Shown: positions 16,941-26,615, numbered from the stretch's first letter. The stretch: 59,655 nt of DNA from Sphingomonas sanxanigenens (GCA_003240855.1 QFNN01000005.1:1-59655), one strand, 5' to 3'. Made by a program: numbers and translations. Notes: generated by a model not told the origin, from the sequence alone.

Positions 16941-17615
16941 ATGCAGGATGACGACAAGAGGATCGCCGCGCACGCCGCCGTGGCGGAAGTGCGCGGGGGG
17001 ATGATCGTCGGGCTGGGCACGGGATCGACGGCGGCGTTCGCCATCGCGCGGCTGGGCGAACTGGTTGCCGAAGGGCTCGCGATCCGGGGCGTGGCGACAT
17101 CGATCCGCACCGCGCGGGTTGCGCGCGCGGCGGGGATCGTCCTGCTCGATCCGGGGCATGTCGCGGCGATCGATATCGCCATCGACGGCGCGGACGAGAT
17201 CGATGCGCGGCTGTTTGCGATCAAGGGCGCGGGCGGCGCGATGCTGCGCGAGAAGATCGTCGCCGCGATGGCGAGGCGGATGATCGTCGTCGCCGATGCG
17301 AGCAAGCAGACGGCGGCGATCGGGCGCGCGCCGGTGCCGGTGGAAATAGCGCCTTTCGCGCGCGCTGCGGCGGTCGCGGCGGTCGAGCGGATGGGCGCGC
17401 GCGTCGTGCTGCGCATGGCGGGAAACCGCCCGGCGCGGAGCGATCAGGGCAATGTCATCGCCGATTGCCATTTCGCCTTGCTCCCCGATCCGCGCGCGAC
17501 GGCGGCGGCGCTTTCCATGATTCCGGGGCTTCTTGGGCACGGCCTCTTTGTCGATGAGGTGGACGCCGCCTATATCGCCAGGGACGGCGCGGTGAATCGG
17601 ATCGAACGCCCCTGA
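16941..17615 (+). CDS. Ribose-5-phosphate isomerase A
   Basis: The 224-residue protein has the RpiA landmarks GLGTGSTAAFAIARLGE (about 25-41), IDIAIDGADEIDARL with the catalytic Asp pair, KGAGGAMLREKIVA (catalytic Lys/Glu), VVADASKQ and GLFVDEVDAAYIA at the end. It interconverts ribose 5-phosphate and ribulose 5-phosphate. The ATG at 16941 is chosen because the frame upstream is an antisense shadow. It opens a plus-strand block with transaldolase and 6-phosphogluconate dehydrogenase. Confidence 0.95.
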   Translation: MQDDDKRIAAHAAVAEVRGGMIVGLGTGSTAAFAIARLGELVAEGLAIRGVATSIRTARVARAAGIVLLDPGHVAAIDIAIDGADEIDARLFAIKGAGGAMLREKIVAAMARRMIVVADASKQTAAIGRAPVPVEIAPFARAAAVAAVERMGARVVLRMAGNRPARSDQGNVIADCHFALLPDPRATAAALSMIPGLLGHGLFVDEVDAAYIARDGAVNRIERP

Positions 17616-17678
17616 GGCGCAACCCGATCGGGACGCGCGCGTTCGACGAGAAACGCCCGCGCGCGGAAAGGACAGGCG

Positions 17679-18800
17679 ATGAGTAATCCCTTGAGGCAAC
17701 TCGAAGCGCAGGGTCAGGCGGTCTGGCTCGATTTCGTGGAGCGGGACTTCGTCGCGCGCGGCGACCTGAAGCGCCTCGTCGAGGAGGACGGGGTGACGGG
17801 AGTCACCTCCAATCCTTCGATCTTCGAGAAGGCGATCGGGCAAAGCGCCGCCTATGACGAAGGGCTGGCGACGTTCGATGCGGTTCATCCGCACGCCACG
17901 CCCGTCGAGCGATATGAAAGCCTCGCGCTTGCCGACATACGCGCGGCGGCGGACGTGCTGCGTCCGGTCTATGACCGGCTGGGCGGCGCCGACGGCTATG
18001 TCAGTCTCGAAGTCTCGCCTTTCCTCGCGCACGATGTCGACGGGACGATCGCCGAGGCGAAGCGGCTGTGGGCCGCGCTCGACCGCCCCAATGCGATGAT
18101 AAAGGTGCCGGGGACGCTTGAGGGCGTGCTGGCGATCCGCGCGCTGACCGAAGCCGGGATCAACGTCAACGTCACCCTGCTGTTCGCGATCGACGCCTAT
18201 GGCGCCGTCGCCGAAGCCTATCTGGCGGGGCTGGAAACCCGCCTCGCGCGCGGCGAGCGGATTTCGCATATCGCCAGCGTTGCGAGCTTCTTCGTCAGCC
18301 GGATCGACAGCGCGATCGACGGCGAGATCGACCGGCGCGTGGCGGCGGGCGATGCGGAAAGCGAGGCGCTGGGGGCGCTGCGCGGCAAGGTCGCCATCGC
18401 CAACGCCAGGCTGGCCTATCTCCATTATCAGGGCGTGGTCGCCTCCGCGCGCTGGCGGACGCTGGCGGAAGCCGGGGCGCGCCCGCAGCGACTGCTATGG
18501 GCGTCGACCGGAACCAAGGATCCGGCTTTTCCCGACACGCTTTACGTCGATACGCTGATCGGCCCCGACACGGTCAACACCATGCCGCCCAAGACGCTCG
18601 ACGCCTTTCGCGATCATGGCGCGGCGGCGGAGACGCTGACCGGCGACGTGCGCGGCGCGCTCAAGATCATGGCGGAGGTCGAGCGGCTGGGGCTCGATCT
18701 GTCGGGCGTCGCGGACCGGCTGACCGCCGACGGGGTGAAGCAGTTCGCCGACGCCGCGACCACCCTGCTCGATGCGATCGAGGCCAAGCAGCCTGCCTGA
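17679..18800 (+). CDS. Transaldolase
   Basis: The 373-residue protein contains GVTSNPSIFEKAIG (N-terminal substrate loop), YVSLEVSPFLAHD, the Schiff-base lysine segment NAMIKVPGT, and AGINVNVTLLF. LLWASTGTKDP and DTVNTMPPKTLDAF come near the end. It transfers a dihydroxyacetone unit between sugar phosphates in the non-oxidative pentose-phosphate pathway. It is longer than the about 320-residue E. coli TalB, matching the long monofunctional class. GAAAGGACAGGCG precedes the ATG. Confidence 0.95.
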   Translation: MSNPLRQLEAQGQAVWLDFVERDFVARGDLKRLVEEDGVTGVTSNPSIFEKAIGQSAAYDEGLATFDAVHPHATPVERYESLALADIRAAADVLRPVYDRLGGADGYVSLEVSPFLAHDVDGTIAEAKRLWAALDRPNAMIKVPGTLEGVLAIRALTEAGINVNVTLLFAIDAYGAVAEAYLAGLETRLARGERISHIASVASFFVSRIDSAIDGEIDRRVAAGDAESEALGALRGKVAIANARLAYLHYQGVVASARWRTLAEAGARPQRLLWASTGTKDPAFPDTLYVDTLIGPDTVNTMPPKTLDAFRDHGAAAETLTGDVRGALKIMAEVERLGLDLSGVADRLTADGVKQFADAATTLLDAIEAKQPA

Positions 18801-18846
18801 CGCCGTTCCGCCTTATCCCGTTCCAGCCAAACTATCGGAGACTATG

Positions 18847-19827
18847 ATGCGCCTTGCGATGATCGGCCTTGGCCGCATGGGCGGCAATATCGCGCGCCGC
18901 CTGATGCGCGCGGGCCACGAGCTTGTCGTCTATGATCGCGACGCGACGGCGGTCGCCGGACTGGCGGGCGAGGGGGCGACGGGCGTCGCTTCGCTCGATG
19001 CGCTGCCCGCCGCGCTCGCCAGCCCGGCCATCTACTGGGTCATGCTCCCCGCCGGCGCGCCGACCGAGGAAACGGTCGCGGCCATCGCCGCGCAGGCCCG
19101 GGCCGGCGACGTCGTGATCGACGGCGGCAATACATTCTACAAGGACGACATCCGCCGCGCGAAGGCGCTGGCCGAAAAGGGCGTCCATTATGTCGATGTC
19201 GGCACGTCGGGCGGCGTCTGGGGGCTGGAGCGCGGCTATTGCATGATGATTGGCGGCGATGACGAAACGGTCCGCTTCCTCGATCCGATCTTCGCCGCGC
19301 TCGCGCCGGGGATCGGCGCGATCGCGCGCACCGAAGGCCGCCCGGCCGACGCCGATGCGCGCGCCGAGCAGGGCTATGTCCATAGCGGCCCCGCCGGATC
19401 GGGCCACTTCGTGAAGATGGTCCACAACGGCATCGAATATGGGCTGATGCAAGCCTATGCCGAGGGTTTCGACATTCTGCGGACCAAGCTGTCGGACAAA
19501 CTGCCCGAGGATGAGCGCTTCGACCTCAATCTGACCGACATCGCCGAGGTTTGGCGGCGCGGCAGCGTCATCTCCTCATGGCTGCTCGACATCACTGCGG
19601 GCGCGCTGGCGAGGGACGAGCGGCTCGATCATTTCTCGGGCCATGTCGCGGACAGCGGCGAAGGCCACTGGACGGTCGAGGCGGCGATGGAGCAGGCGGT
19701 GCCCGCCTATGTGCTGTCGAGTGCGCTCTTCGCCCGTTATCGCAGCCGGGTGGAGCATACATTTGGCGACAAGCTGCTGTCGGCGATGCGCTATGGCTTT
19801 GGCGGGCATGTCGAGATTCCACAATGA
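18847..19827 (+). CDS. 6-phosphogluconate dehydrogenase (decarboxylating), short form
   Basis: The 326-residue protein starts MRLAMIGLGRMGGNIARR (dinucleotide-binding GLGRMG) and continues with DGGNTFYKDDIRRA, DVGTSGGVWGLERG, SGHFVKMVHNGIEYGLMQAY and the EGHWTVEAAMEQAVP region. The catalytic Lys-His pair is within KMVHNGIEYG. Length fits the short YqeC-like class rather than the about 470-residue form. Two ATGs in a row occur; the second, six bases after GGAG, is preferred (first at 18844). It yields ribulose 5-phosphate. It ends by overlapping the HAD gene. Confidence 0.93.
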   Translation: MRLAMIGLGRMGGNIARRLMRAGHELVVYDRDATAVAGLAGEGATGVASLDALPAALASPAIYWVMLPAGAPTEETVAAIAAQARAGDVVIDGGNTFYKDDIRRAKALAEKGVHYVDVGTSGGVWGLERGYCMMIGGDDETVRFLDPIFAALAPGIGAIARTEGRPADADARAEQGYVHSGPAGSGHFVKMVHNGIEYGLMQAYAEGFDILRTKLSDKLPEDERFDLNLTDIAEVWRRGSVISSWLLDITAGALARDERLDHFSGHVADSGEGHWTVEAAMEQAVPAYVLSSALFARYRSRVEHTFGDKLLSAMRYGFGGHVEIPQ

Positions 19828-20654
19828 ACGATCCCGCGATCGCGCTGCTCGTCTCGGACGTGGACGGGACGCTCGTTGACCCCGACAAGCAGTTGCGGCC
19901 GGCGATCGTCGATGCGGTGGAGCGGCTGCGCGCGGCGGGCGTCGGCTTCACGCTCATCAGCGCGCGTCCGCCCTCGGGATTGCTGCGGCTGGCTGGCCTG
20001 CTCAACGTCGACGCGCCGCTGGCCGCGTTCAACGGCGGCACGCTGGTGACGCCAACCGGTACGGTGCTTCAGCGCCAGACCGTCGATCCCGAAGCGGTGC
20101 GCGGAATGTTCGCGCTCGCGGCCGGGGCGGGGGCCGCGCCCTGGCTGTTCGCGGGCGGGCGCTGGTATGCGCTGTCGCCCGACGATCCCCACGCCGCGCG
20201 CGAACGGCTTTCCTCGGAGCAGGAGCCTCAGGTCGTGGGCGATTTCGCGCCCTTCTATGGGGAAGTGGACAAGATCACTTTCGTTTCGGACGAGCCGGGC
20301 GTGCTGCGCGATCTGGCCGGGCGCGGCCGCGCGGCGTTCGGCGGCGCGGCCAATATCTGCCAGTCGCAGAGCTATTATCTCGACGTCACCGCGCCGGGCG
20401 CCAACAAGGGCGACGGGCTGGTTGCGCTCGCCGCCGCGATGAACGTGCCGATGGCGGCGGTCGCGGCGATCGGCGACATGGCGAATGATGTGCCGATGTT
20501 CGGTCGCGCCGCACTGTCGATCGCAATGGGGCAGGCGCCTGACGCCGTGCGCGCGGCGGCGATGCGCGTCACCGCCTCGAACCGCGAAGATGGCGTCGCG
20601 AAGGCGATCGACGCCTTCATCCTGCCGCGCGCGCCGATGCTCCCCGATCGTTGA
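19824..20654 (+). CDS. HAD-superfamily Cof-type phosphatase
   Basis: The 276-residue protein starts at the ATG overlapping the gnd stop (ATGA). It has HAD motif I LLVSDVDGTLVD (catalytic Asps), a motif II Ser/Thr in FTLISARPP, the late Lys in GANKGDGL and motif III/IV AIGDMANDVPMF. The C2-type cap between the motifs (about 80-180) marks the Cof subfamily, which dephosphorylates sugar phosphates or cofactors. Coupling to gnd and tal suggests a sugar-phosphate substrate. Its last 38 bases overlap the 3' end of the minus-strand PAP2 gene. Confidence 0.88.
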   Translation: MNDPAIALLVSDVDGTLVDPDKQLRPAIVDAVERLRAAGVGFTLISARPPSGLLRLAGLLNVDAPLAAFNGGTLVTPTGTVLQRQTVDPEAVRGMFALAAGAGAAPWLFAGGRWYALSPDDPHAARERLSSEQEPQVVGDFAPFYGEVDKITFVSDEPGVLRDLAGRGRAAFGGAANICQSQSYYLDVTAPGANKGDGLVALAAAMNVPMAAVAAIGDMANDVPMFGRAALSIAMGQAPDAVRAAAMRVTASNREDGVAKAIDAFILPRAPMLPDR

Positions 20655-21627
20655 GGTCGGCCGGCGCAATCTGCAGGCGTCGCGACAGAACGCCCGCCGC
20701 GCTGATCGCCGCGAAGGCGACGCCCGCGCCGCAGATCATGTCCGTCAGATAATGCGTGCCTTCGACGGGGGTCGAGGCAAGCATGGCGACATTGAGCGCG
20801 GTTAGCGGCCAGCGCAGTGCGGGGATGCGCAGCGCCGCCCAGATGTAGATCACCGCACTCGTCGTGTGGAAGCTCGGCGCGCAGACCAGACCGCGCAGAT
20901 CGCCGAGGCCCACCGCGCCGATCGCGTGCTGGCGCAGCGCCGGGATCAGTTCGGCCTGATAAAGGGCGCTGGCCGGCATATAAGGGATATGGTGCCGCCA
21001 CAGATAGGCGAGCGGACCTTCTGCGGGCACGAAGGGGAAAAGCAGCAGCGTCAGCACCGCCGCCATCCAGAAGGCGGCGAGGAACAGCCGGGCTTCGGCG
21101 CGCTTGCCGGCATGGGCATAGTGGAAAAGGATCAGCGCGGGGGTGACGAAGATGCTGGCGTAGGCCGCGCCGCCGAGCAACTGGAGCCCGCGATGCGCCG
21201 CGACGAAGCCGTACCAGCGCGGCCAGTCGAAATGCAGGGCGTGATCGATCCGCGCGAGCGTGGGGTCGACGAAGCCGTGGCTGGCGGCGGCCAGCGGGTA
21301 GCTGGCGACCGCGCCGAGCAGCGCGATCAGCGCGAAGATGCCGACATATTCGGCCAGGTCGCGGATCAGCCGCCTGCGGTGAGTGATGGCGTCGCGGCAA
21401 TGATAGCGCAGCCCGATCGCCGCCGCGCCGCCCGCCGCGAACAGCGATCCGCTGAGCATCGACGCCTGGATTCCCAGCCGTTCGCGGAACAGCATCATCA
21501 CCACCGCGGCAAGGCTGAGCGCCAGCGCGATCGCGAACCAATGCCCCGGAATCAAACCGTTTCGCGCTTCGGCGAACAGGGAGGCGTCACCCCGCGTCAC
21601 AGCGTCGACGCGCGCAACCATCGTCAT
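20617..21627 (-). CDS. PAP2-superfamily integral membrane phosphatase/transferase
   Basis: The 336-residue start at 21627 follows GAGGAG; a longer frame from 21681 lacks such a site. About six membrane segments are visible (for example HWFAIALALSLAAVVMML and GIFALIALLGAVASYPLA). The catalytic C-terminal half has CAPSFHTTSA and EGTHYLTDMICG, the H and H-x3-D parts of the PAP2 motif. Enzymes of this class dephosphorylate or transfer phosphate from lipid phosphates; inositol-phosphoceramide-type transferases share this motif pair. The exact substrate is not readable. It converges on the HAD gene with a 38-base overlap. Confidence 0.82.
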   Translation of the reverse strand: MTMVARVDAVTRGDASLFAEARNGLIPGHWFAIALALSLAAVVMMLFRERLGIQASMLSGSLFAAGGAAAIGLRYHCRDAITHRRRLIRDLAEYVGIFALIALLGAVASYPLAAASHGFVDPTLARIDHALHFDWPRWYGFVAAHRGLQLLGGAAYASIFVTPALILFHYAHAGKRAEARLFLAAFWMAAVLTLLLFPFVPAEGPLAYLWRHHIPYMPASALYQAELIPALRQHAIGAVGLGDLRGLVCAPSFHTTSAVIYIWAALRIPALRWPLTALNVAMLASTPVEGTHYLTDMICGAGVAFAAISAAGVLSRRLQIAPADLNDRGASARAAG

Positions 21628-21781
21628 TCCAGCGTCACTCCTCAATCTTCCCGTTTCGCCGGGGAGACCGGGCGAGCCCAATTGTCATGAAACTGCCAAA
21701 TTAAACGGGCGCTGAACAGATGGGCGAAAAGGATCGCCGCCTGCTGTGGCTTTTGCGCATCTATCGCGGGGCCGGGGCGCC

Positions 21782-22387
21782 CTAGCGCGGCTGGCGGGCG
21801 GCGCGGCGGACGCGGACGATCGGCACCTGATCGACCATCATCTGGCCTTTCATCGCGCCATTGCCTTTCTGGGGAATGGTGCGCGCCGCAAGGATCTTCT
21901 TCACCACGTCCATACCCCCGACGACATGGCCGAAGGCGGCATAGCCGGGATTGCCCGGCCGCGCGTCCATCGAGGCGATGGGGCCGACGGTGATGAAGAA
22001 ATCGCCCATCGCGCTGCCCGGCTCGTTGCGCGCCATCGAGATCGTGCCGTCGAGATGCCTGATGCCGGTCTTGCTTGTCGGCTCGTGTGCGATGGGGGGG
22101 AGGATGCGGCGATAATCGTGGCGCGTTCCGCCCTGGATGAAGCCCCGGCCGTTGGTGCGCGGCGTGCGCGCCGCGCGGTAGAAGCTGGTGCCGTCGAAAC
22201 GGTGGCTGTCGGCATAACGCAGGAAATTGCCGGCGGTGACCGGCGCGTGCTTCTGGTCGAGATCGACGGTGATCGTGCCGAGGCTGGTGACGATGTCGAC
22301 CCGCACGATCGCAGGCGCGGGCGGCGCGGCATGTGCCGGGAACGCAGTGGCGACGAGGACGGCGAGGGGAAGCAGGGCGCGGAACAT
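21782..22387 (-). CDS. Secreted cyclophilin-type peptidyl-prolyl isomerase (first copy)
   Basis: The 201-residue protein has a signal peptide (MFRALLPLAVLVATAFPAHA) and a cyclophilin core beginning VRVDIVTSLGTITVDLDQ. It carries the usual GNFLRYAD, FHRA-equivalent FYRAAR, FIQGG, GTISMARNEPGSAMGDFFI, GYAAFGHVVGGMDVV segments. It should be a periplasmic cis-trans prolyl isomerase. Some active-site positions differ from classical cyclophilin (FYRA in place of FHRV). A related copy is at 35962-36642. Confidence 0.9.
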   Translation of the reverse strand: MFRALLPLAVLVATAFPAHAAPPAPAIVRVDIVTSLGTITVDLDQKHAPVTAGNFLRYADSHRFDGTSFYRAARTPRTNGRGFIQGGTRHDYRRILPPIAHEPTSKTGIRHLDGTISMARNEPGSAMGDFFITVGPIASMDARPGNPGYAAFGHVVGGMDVVKKILAARTIPQKGNGAMKGQMMVDQVPIVRVRRAARQPR

Positions 22388-22432
22388 ATGCCTGTCCCTA
22401 GCGCGATTTGCGTCGCGCGATCCAGTGCGCCT

Positions 22433-23671
22433 TCAGCCTTGCCCGCCCGCAACCATGCGGTTGAGTGCGCGCATCGACAGGAACACGCCGGCGATCGGGA
22501 TCAGCAGCAGGTAGAAGGCATAGGCCCCGCCCACCGCCGCGAAGGTGCGGCCGATGATGAAGGAGCCGGTCGTCCCGCCCAGCGCTGAAAAGACGACGAT
22601 CAGGCCGACCATCGCTGATTGCGACGAACGCGGCATAGCGCTGAGGATCGCCGAATTGAGCGCGGGATAGATGGGGGCCATGCACAGCCCGATCATCGGC
22701 AACAGGAAAGCGGCGAGGGGGGCATGCGCCCAGCTTGTCACCTGCGCGCCGCGATGCGCCTCGGCCAGCGGCAGCACCGCCACGATCAGCGCCGCCATCG
22801 CGGCGAGGCAGCCGATCAGCAACCTGTACCAGCCCGTGCGCCTGACGATCGCGCCGGCCGCCAGCCGCCCCGCCGCCAGCCCGACCGCGTAGATCGAGGC
22901 GGCCTGCACGCTCATCGGCGCGGACAGGCCGAGCAACTCGCGGTTGAAGGTGGGCAGCCATGATCCGATGCCCTGTTCGATCAGCACATAAAGGAAGATC
23001 GAGAGGATAAAGACGAGCGTCAGCGATTTGGCGGCGAGCGCGAGCATGGCGGCGAAATCCTCGCGCGGGGTCGTGGCGTGCGCAGTGTCGCGCGCGGCGG
23101 ATTCGTCGAAGGGAGAGACGGCCAGGAGCAACACGGTCAGCGCGCAGGCCCCCGCCAGCCACCAGTATATGCCCAGCCAGCGCGGTGAGGCCGGGTCGCC
23201 CGCGTCGATGAACAGGCTGAACAGCCAGTAGCCGCTCAGCACGCCGAGCATGAACACGCCTTCGATCACGTTGAGCAGGCTGGCATGGCCGCGCGGGGAA
23301 TCGGTCAGCAGACCGACGAAGGAATAGACGCCGATCTTGGTCAGCGCGAAGCCGACGCCGACCGAAAGGAAGAGCAGCCGGGTCATCCAGAAGCTGTCGA
23401 GCAACGGCATCGCCAGGCAGGCGAGGCCGACGATCGAGAGCCCCGCCATCATCCCCCGGCGATAACCGATGCGCGGCAGGAAGGATGCGAGCAGGAAGCT
23501 GGCGATCGCGATCGGCAGATCCTTGAACCCTTCCAGCGTGCTCGCCGCGATCTTGTCCACGCGGAAATATTCGATCGACTGGAGGATGACCGTGCCGACG
23601 CTGTTCAGCAGCACGGCGAAGATCGCATAGCTCAGCAGGATCGCCAGTTTGAGGCGCGGCGCGCTCATCAT
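22433..23671 (-). CDS. MFS transporter, probably sugar uptake
   Basis: The ATG at 23671 (an ATG pair) follows GGGGAGGAAGA, so the open frame from 23773 is not used. The 412-residue protein has about twelve hydrophobic segments, beginning LAILLSYAIFAVLLNSVGTVI, and a central loop of about 20 residues rich in charged residues. MFS layout is clear; the motif A-like loop is weak, as in FucP/TsgA-like members. It diverges from the GH65 phosphorylase, sharing the intergenic region that holds an operator-like motif. I infer it brings a disaccharide or glucose across the inner membrane. Confidence 0.82.
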   Translation of the reverse strand: MMSAPRLKLAILLSYAIFAVLLNSVGTVILQSIEYFRVDKIAASTLEGFKDLPIAIASFLLASFLPRIGYRRGMMAGLSIVGLACLAMPLLDSFWMTRLLFLSVGVGFALTKIGVYSFVGLLTDSPRGHASLLNVIEGVFMLGVLSGYWLFSLFIDAGDPASPRWLGIYWWLAGACALTVLLLAVSPFDESAARDTAHATTPREDFAAMLALAAKSLTLVFILSIFLYVLIEQGIGSWLPTFNRELLGLSAPMSVQAASIYAVGLAAGRLAAGAIVRRTGWYRLLIGCLAAMAALIVAVLPLAEAHRGAQVTSWAHAPLAAFLLPMIGLCMAPIYPALNSAILSAMPRSSQSAMVGLIVVFSALGGTTGSFIIGRTFAAVGGAYAFYLLLIPIAGVFLSMRALNRMVAGGQG

Positions 23672-23733
23672 TCTTCCTCCCCTCGGACGGCGGGCTTTTC
23701 GTTCTGCCCTTGCATCGCCAGCTCCACCTATTA

Positions 23734-23747
23734 TGAAATGCATATCA
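23734..23747. promoter_or_regulatory. Candidate operator shared with the LacI locus, site 1
   Basis: TGAAATGCATATCA is a near-palindrome between the divergent MFS and GH65 genes. A 12-of-14 match, TGAAATGCATTGCA, lies at 27766-27779 beside the lacI and TonB receptor promoters. LacI-family repressors bind such short palindromes, so this is a candidate target of the regulator at 26626-27615. Confidence 0.5.
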
Positions 23748-23775
23748 AAACAAGCGATCCGGGGAGAAGCCAAGG

Positions 23776-25971
23776 GTGGGACGTGCGTTGCCAGTTGCCG
23801 ATTTCGCGAAGCTGCCGTTCGGGGCCGATCCCTGGCGGCTGACGGCCGAGGGCGCGACGCTGGGCGCTTCCCATGTTCCGCCGATCTTCGCGCTGGGCAA
23901 CGGCTTCGTCGGCGTGCGCGGACCGGGCGAGGCGGACGGCGCGCCGCGCGTCTATCTGAACGGCGTCTTTGAGAAGATGCCCATCGCCTATCACGAATCG
24001 GCGCACGGCTTCGCGACTGAAAGCGATACGCGGCTGGCGGTCGCGGATGCGACGCTTCCCGAGATCCTGATCGACGGGGCCGCGCCGGGCGCGCCCGTGC
24101 GGATCGATCTGGATATGCGGCGCGGGCTGCTGGTGCAGCATTTCGTCGTCGCGGGCCGCGCGCTGCGCGTCGAGCAACTGGTCGCGATGGATCGTTCCGG
24201 CCTGATCGCGACGCGGGTCGCGGTCGACGCCGGGGATGCGCCGGTGCGGCTTTCGGTGATGCCGCGCGTCTCCGCGCCGCCGGTCGACGCGCATGAGGTG
24301 GATCCGGATGCGCCGCACGATCCGCGCGTCGGCCCCGCGTTCAAGGCTTCGCCATGGGATGAGGCGCTGGTTCGCGCCGATGGCCGGATCGATCGGTTGC
24401 GTCGCACCGGCTTCGCGGTCGCTGCGTTTGGGAGCGGCGGCGGCGAGATCGCGCTGGCGGCGGGCGAAGGCGGTGCGCTCGACAGCTTCGCCGCTTATGC
24501 CGCGCGCCGTGGCGATGGCGGCGCGGAGGCTGCGCTCGCCGCCGCCGAGGCTGCGCTTGCCGCCGCGCGCGATGCGGGATTCGACGCGCTGGTTGCGGAA
24601 CAGGCGGACTGGTTCGCGGCCTGGTGGGATGAGGCCTTCATTTCCTTCCCTGATGCGCCCCTTGCCGAACAGTCGTTGCGCCATGCGCTGTTCCAGCTCG
24701 TCCAGGCCGTGGGGCGCGATGGCAGCGCCTCGATCGGCGCCAAGGGGCAGACCGGCGAAGGCTATGAAGGCCATGTTTTCTGGGACGCCGATTCCTACGT
24801 GCTTCCCGCGCTCGTCGCGATCCGGCCGGAGATTGCGCGATCGATGCTGCGCTGGCGGATCGACCGGCTCGATCCCGCGCGTGCCAACGCCCGCGCCATG
24901 GGGCATGAACGCGGCGCGCTCTATCCCTGGCGGACGATCGAAGGCAGCGAATGTTCGGCCTATTTCCCCGCCGGCTCCGCCCAATATCATATCAATGCCG
25001 ACATCGCGCATGCGCTGCGGCTTTATGTCGAGGCCACGGGCGACCGCGCGATCCTGGCCGAAGGCGGCGCGCAGATGCTGGTCGAGACGGCGCGCATCTG
25101 GATGGAGATCGGCTATCATGATTCCGCGCGCGACGACGCCTTCGTCATCAACCGCGTGACCGGGCCGGACGAATATACCGCGCTGGTCGACAATAATCTC
25201 TACACCAACATGCTCGCTGCGGCGCATCTGCGCTTCGCGGTCGCCGAGCTTGGCGGCAGCGATCTGCTCCCCGCCGACGAGGCCGGGCGGATGAGCCGCG
25301 CGGCGGCGAAGATGCTGCTTCCCTATGACGAGGCGCGCGGCGTCTATGCGCAGGACGACGCGTTCTTCGCGCGCCAGCCCTGGCCCTTTGCGGAAACGCC
25401 GCCCGAGCGCTATCCGCTGCTCCTCCATTTCCACCCGCTCACCATCTACCGCCGCCAGGTCAACAAGCAGGCCGATGCGGTGCTGGCGACGGTGCTGTTC
25501 CGCGATCATTTCGACGCCGGGACGCGGCGGCGGATGTTCGACGCTTACGAGGCGGTGACCGTTCATGATTCCACGCTGTCGGCGAGCGCCTTCGCGGCGG
25601 CGGCGGCGGGGATCGGCGACGGCGATCGCGCGGCGGGCTATTGGCGCGTCTCGCTGCTCACCGATCTGCTCGATCTGTTCGGCAACAGCGGGCACGGGCT
25701 GCACATGGCGGCGCTGGCCGGAAGCTGGACGGCGTTGGCGATGGGCTTCGCCGGGATGCGCGCCGAGGCGGATGCGATCAGCTTCGCGCCGATCGCGATT
25801 CCGGGCGTGGGCGCCTATGCCTTCCGCACACGCTATCGCGGGCGGCTGATCGAGGTTTCGGTCGAGGGCGAGGCGACTCGCTACCGCCTCGTCTCGGGCG
25901 ATCCGATCGAGATCAGGCATCGGGGCAAGCCGCTGCGCCTGACGACGGATGCCGGGCTGTGCACGGCATGA
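23776..25971 (+). CDS. GH65 disaccharide phosphorylase (maltose/trehalose/kojibiose type)
   Basis: A GTG start five bases downstream of GGGGAGAAGCCAAG gives 731 residues. The N-terminal beta-sandwich (about 1-270) includes PIFALGNGFVGVRG; the (alpha/alpha)6 catalytic barrel begins near 290. The general acid is E466 in VTGPDEYTALVDNNLYTN, the GH65 signature; GQTGEGYEGHVFWDAD and LTIYRRQVNKQADAV are also family blocks. GH65 enzymes split alpha-disaccharides with phosphate, inverting to beta-glucose 1-phosphate. That product is the substrate of the beta-phosphoglucomutase encoded next, overlapping by four bases. Substrate (maltose, trehalose, kojibiose or nigerose) cannot be decided here. Confidence 0.93.
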   Translation: MGRALPVADFAKLPFGADPWRLTAEGATLGASHVPPIFALGNGFVGVRGPGEADGAPRVYLNGVFEKMPIAYHESAHGFATESDTRLAVADATLPEILIDGAAPGAPVRIDLDMRRGLLVQHFVVAGRALRVEQLVAMDRSGLIATRVAVDAGDAPVRLSVMPRVSAPPVDAHEVDPDAPHDPRVGPAFKASPWDEALVRADGRIDRLRRTGFAVAAFGSGGGEIALAAGEGGALDSFAAYAARRGDGGAEAALAAAEAALAAARDAGFDALVAEQADWFAAWWDEAFISFPDAPLAEQSLRHALFQLVQAVGRDGSASIGAKGQTGEGYEGHVFWDADSYVLPALVAIRPEIARSMLRWRIDRLDPARANARAMGHERGALYPWRTIEGSECSAYFPAGSAQYHINADIAHALRLYVEATGDRAILAEGGAQMLVETARIWMEIGYHDSARDDAFVINRVTGPDEYTALVDNNLYTNMLAAAHLRFAVAELGGSDLLPADEAGRMSRAAAKMLLPYDEARGVYAQDDAFFARQPWPFAETPPERYPLLLHFHPLTIYRRQVNKQADAVLATVLFRDHFDAGTRRRMFDAYEAVTVHDSTLSASAFAAAAAGIGDGDRAAGYWRVSLLTDLLDLFGNSGHGLHMAALAGSWTALAMGFAGMRAEADAISFAPIAIPGVGAYAFRTRYRGRLIEVSVEGEATRYRLVSGDPIEIRHRGKPLRLTTDAGLCTA

Positions 25972-26615
25972 CGCGCTTCGCCGCCGCCATCTTCGATCTG
26001 GACGGCGTGCTGGCCGACAGCGCGACCGCACATTTCGCCGCCTGGTCGCGCCTGGCCGACGAACTGGGCATCGCCTTCACCCATGCGGATAATGAGGCGC
26101 TGAAAGGCGTCGACCGGATGGGATCGCTGCGCCACATTCTCGCGCTTGGCGCGCGCACGCTGCCCGAGGCCGAGATGGAGGCGCTCGCGACGCGCAAGAA
26201 CGGCTATTATCTCGATGCGGTCAGGGACATGACCCCGGCCGCGCTGCTCCCCGGCGCCGAGGCGCTGGTCCGTGCGGCGAAGGCGAGGGGGCTGGCCTGC
26301 GCGGTCGCATCGGCAAGCCGCAATGCGCCGCTGCTGCTCGACCGGCTGGGCGTTTCCGGGCTGTTCGATTTCGTGGCCGATGCGGGCAAGGTCGCGCAGG
26401 GCAAGCCCGCGCCAGACATCTTCCTGGCGTGCAGCGCTGCGCTGGGCGTAGCGCCCGATCGCTGCATCGGTTTCGAGGACGCGGCGGCGGGGATCGCCGC
26501 GATCCGCGCGGCGGGCATGTATGCGGTGGGGATCGGCGATCCGGCGGTGCTCGGCGCGGCGGACATCGTTTACCCGGACACGGCTTCCGTCGATCTGGAC
26601 GCGCTGCTCGGCTGA
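25968..26615 (+). CDS. pgmB: Beta-phosphoglucomutase
   Basis: The 215-residue protein begins MTRFAAAIFDLDGVLADSATAHF, with nucleophile D10 and acid/base D12 of the HAD fold. The substrate-binding KGVDRMGSLRHIL cap loop matches beta-phosphoglucomutase rather than a general phosphatase. CAVASASRN and a GKPAPDIFL Lys follow, then IGFEDAAAGIAAIRAAG. It would convert beta-glucose 1-phosphate to glucose 6-phosphate. The ATG overlaps the GH65 stop, which supports coupled function. The gene ends ten bases from the converging lacI gene. Confidence 0.92.
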   Translation: MTRFAAAIFDLDGVLADSATAHFAAWSRLADELGIAFTHADNEALKGVDRMGSLRHILALGARTLPEAEMEALATRKNGYYLDAVRDMTPAALLPGAEALVRAAKARGLACAVASASRNAPLLLDRLGVSGLFDFVADAGKVAQGKPAPDIFLACSAALGVAPDRCIGFEDAAAGIAAIRAAGMYAVGIGDPAVLGAADIVYPDTASVDLDALLG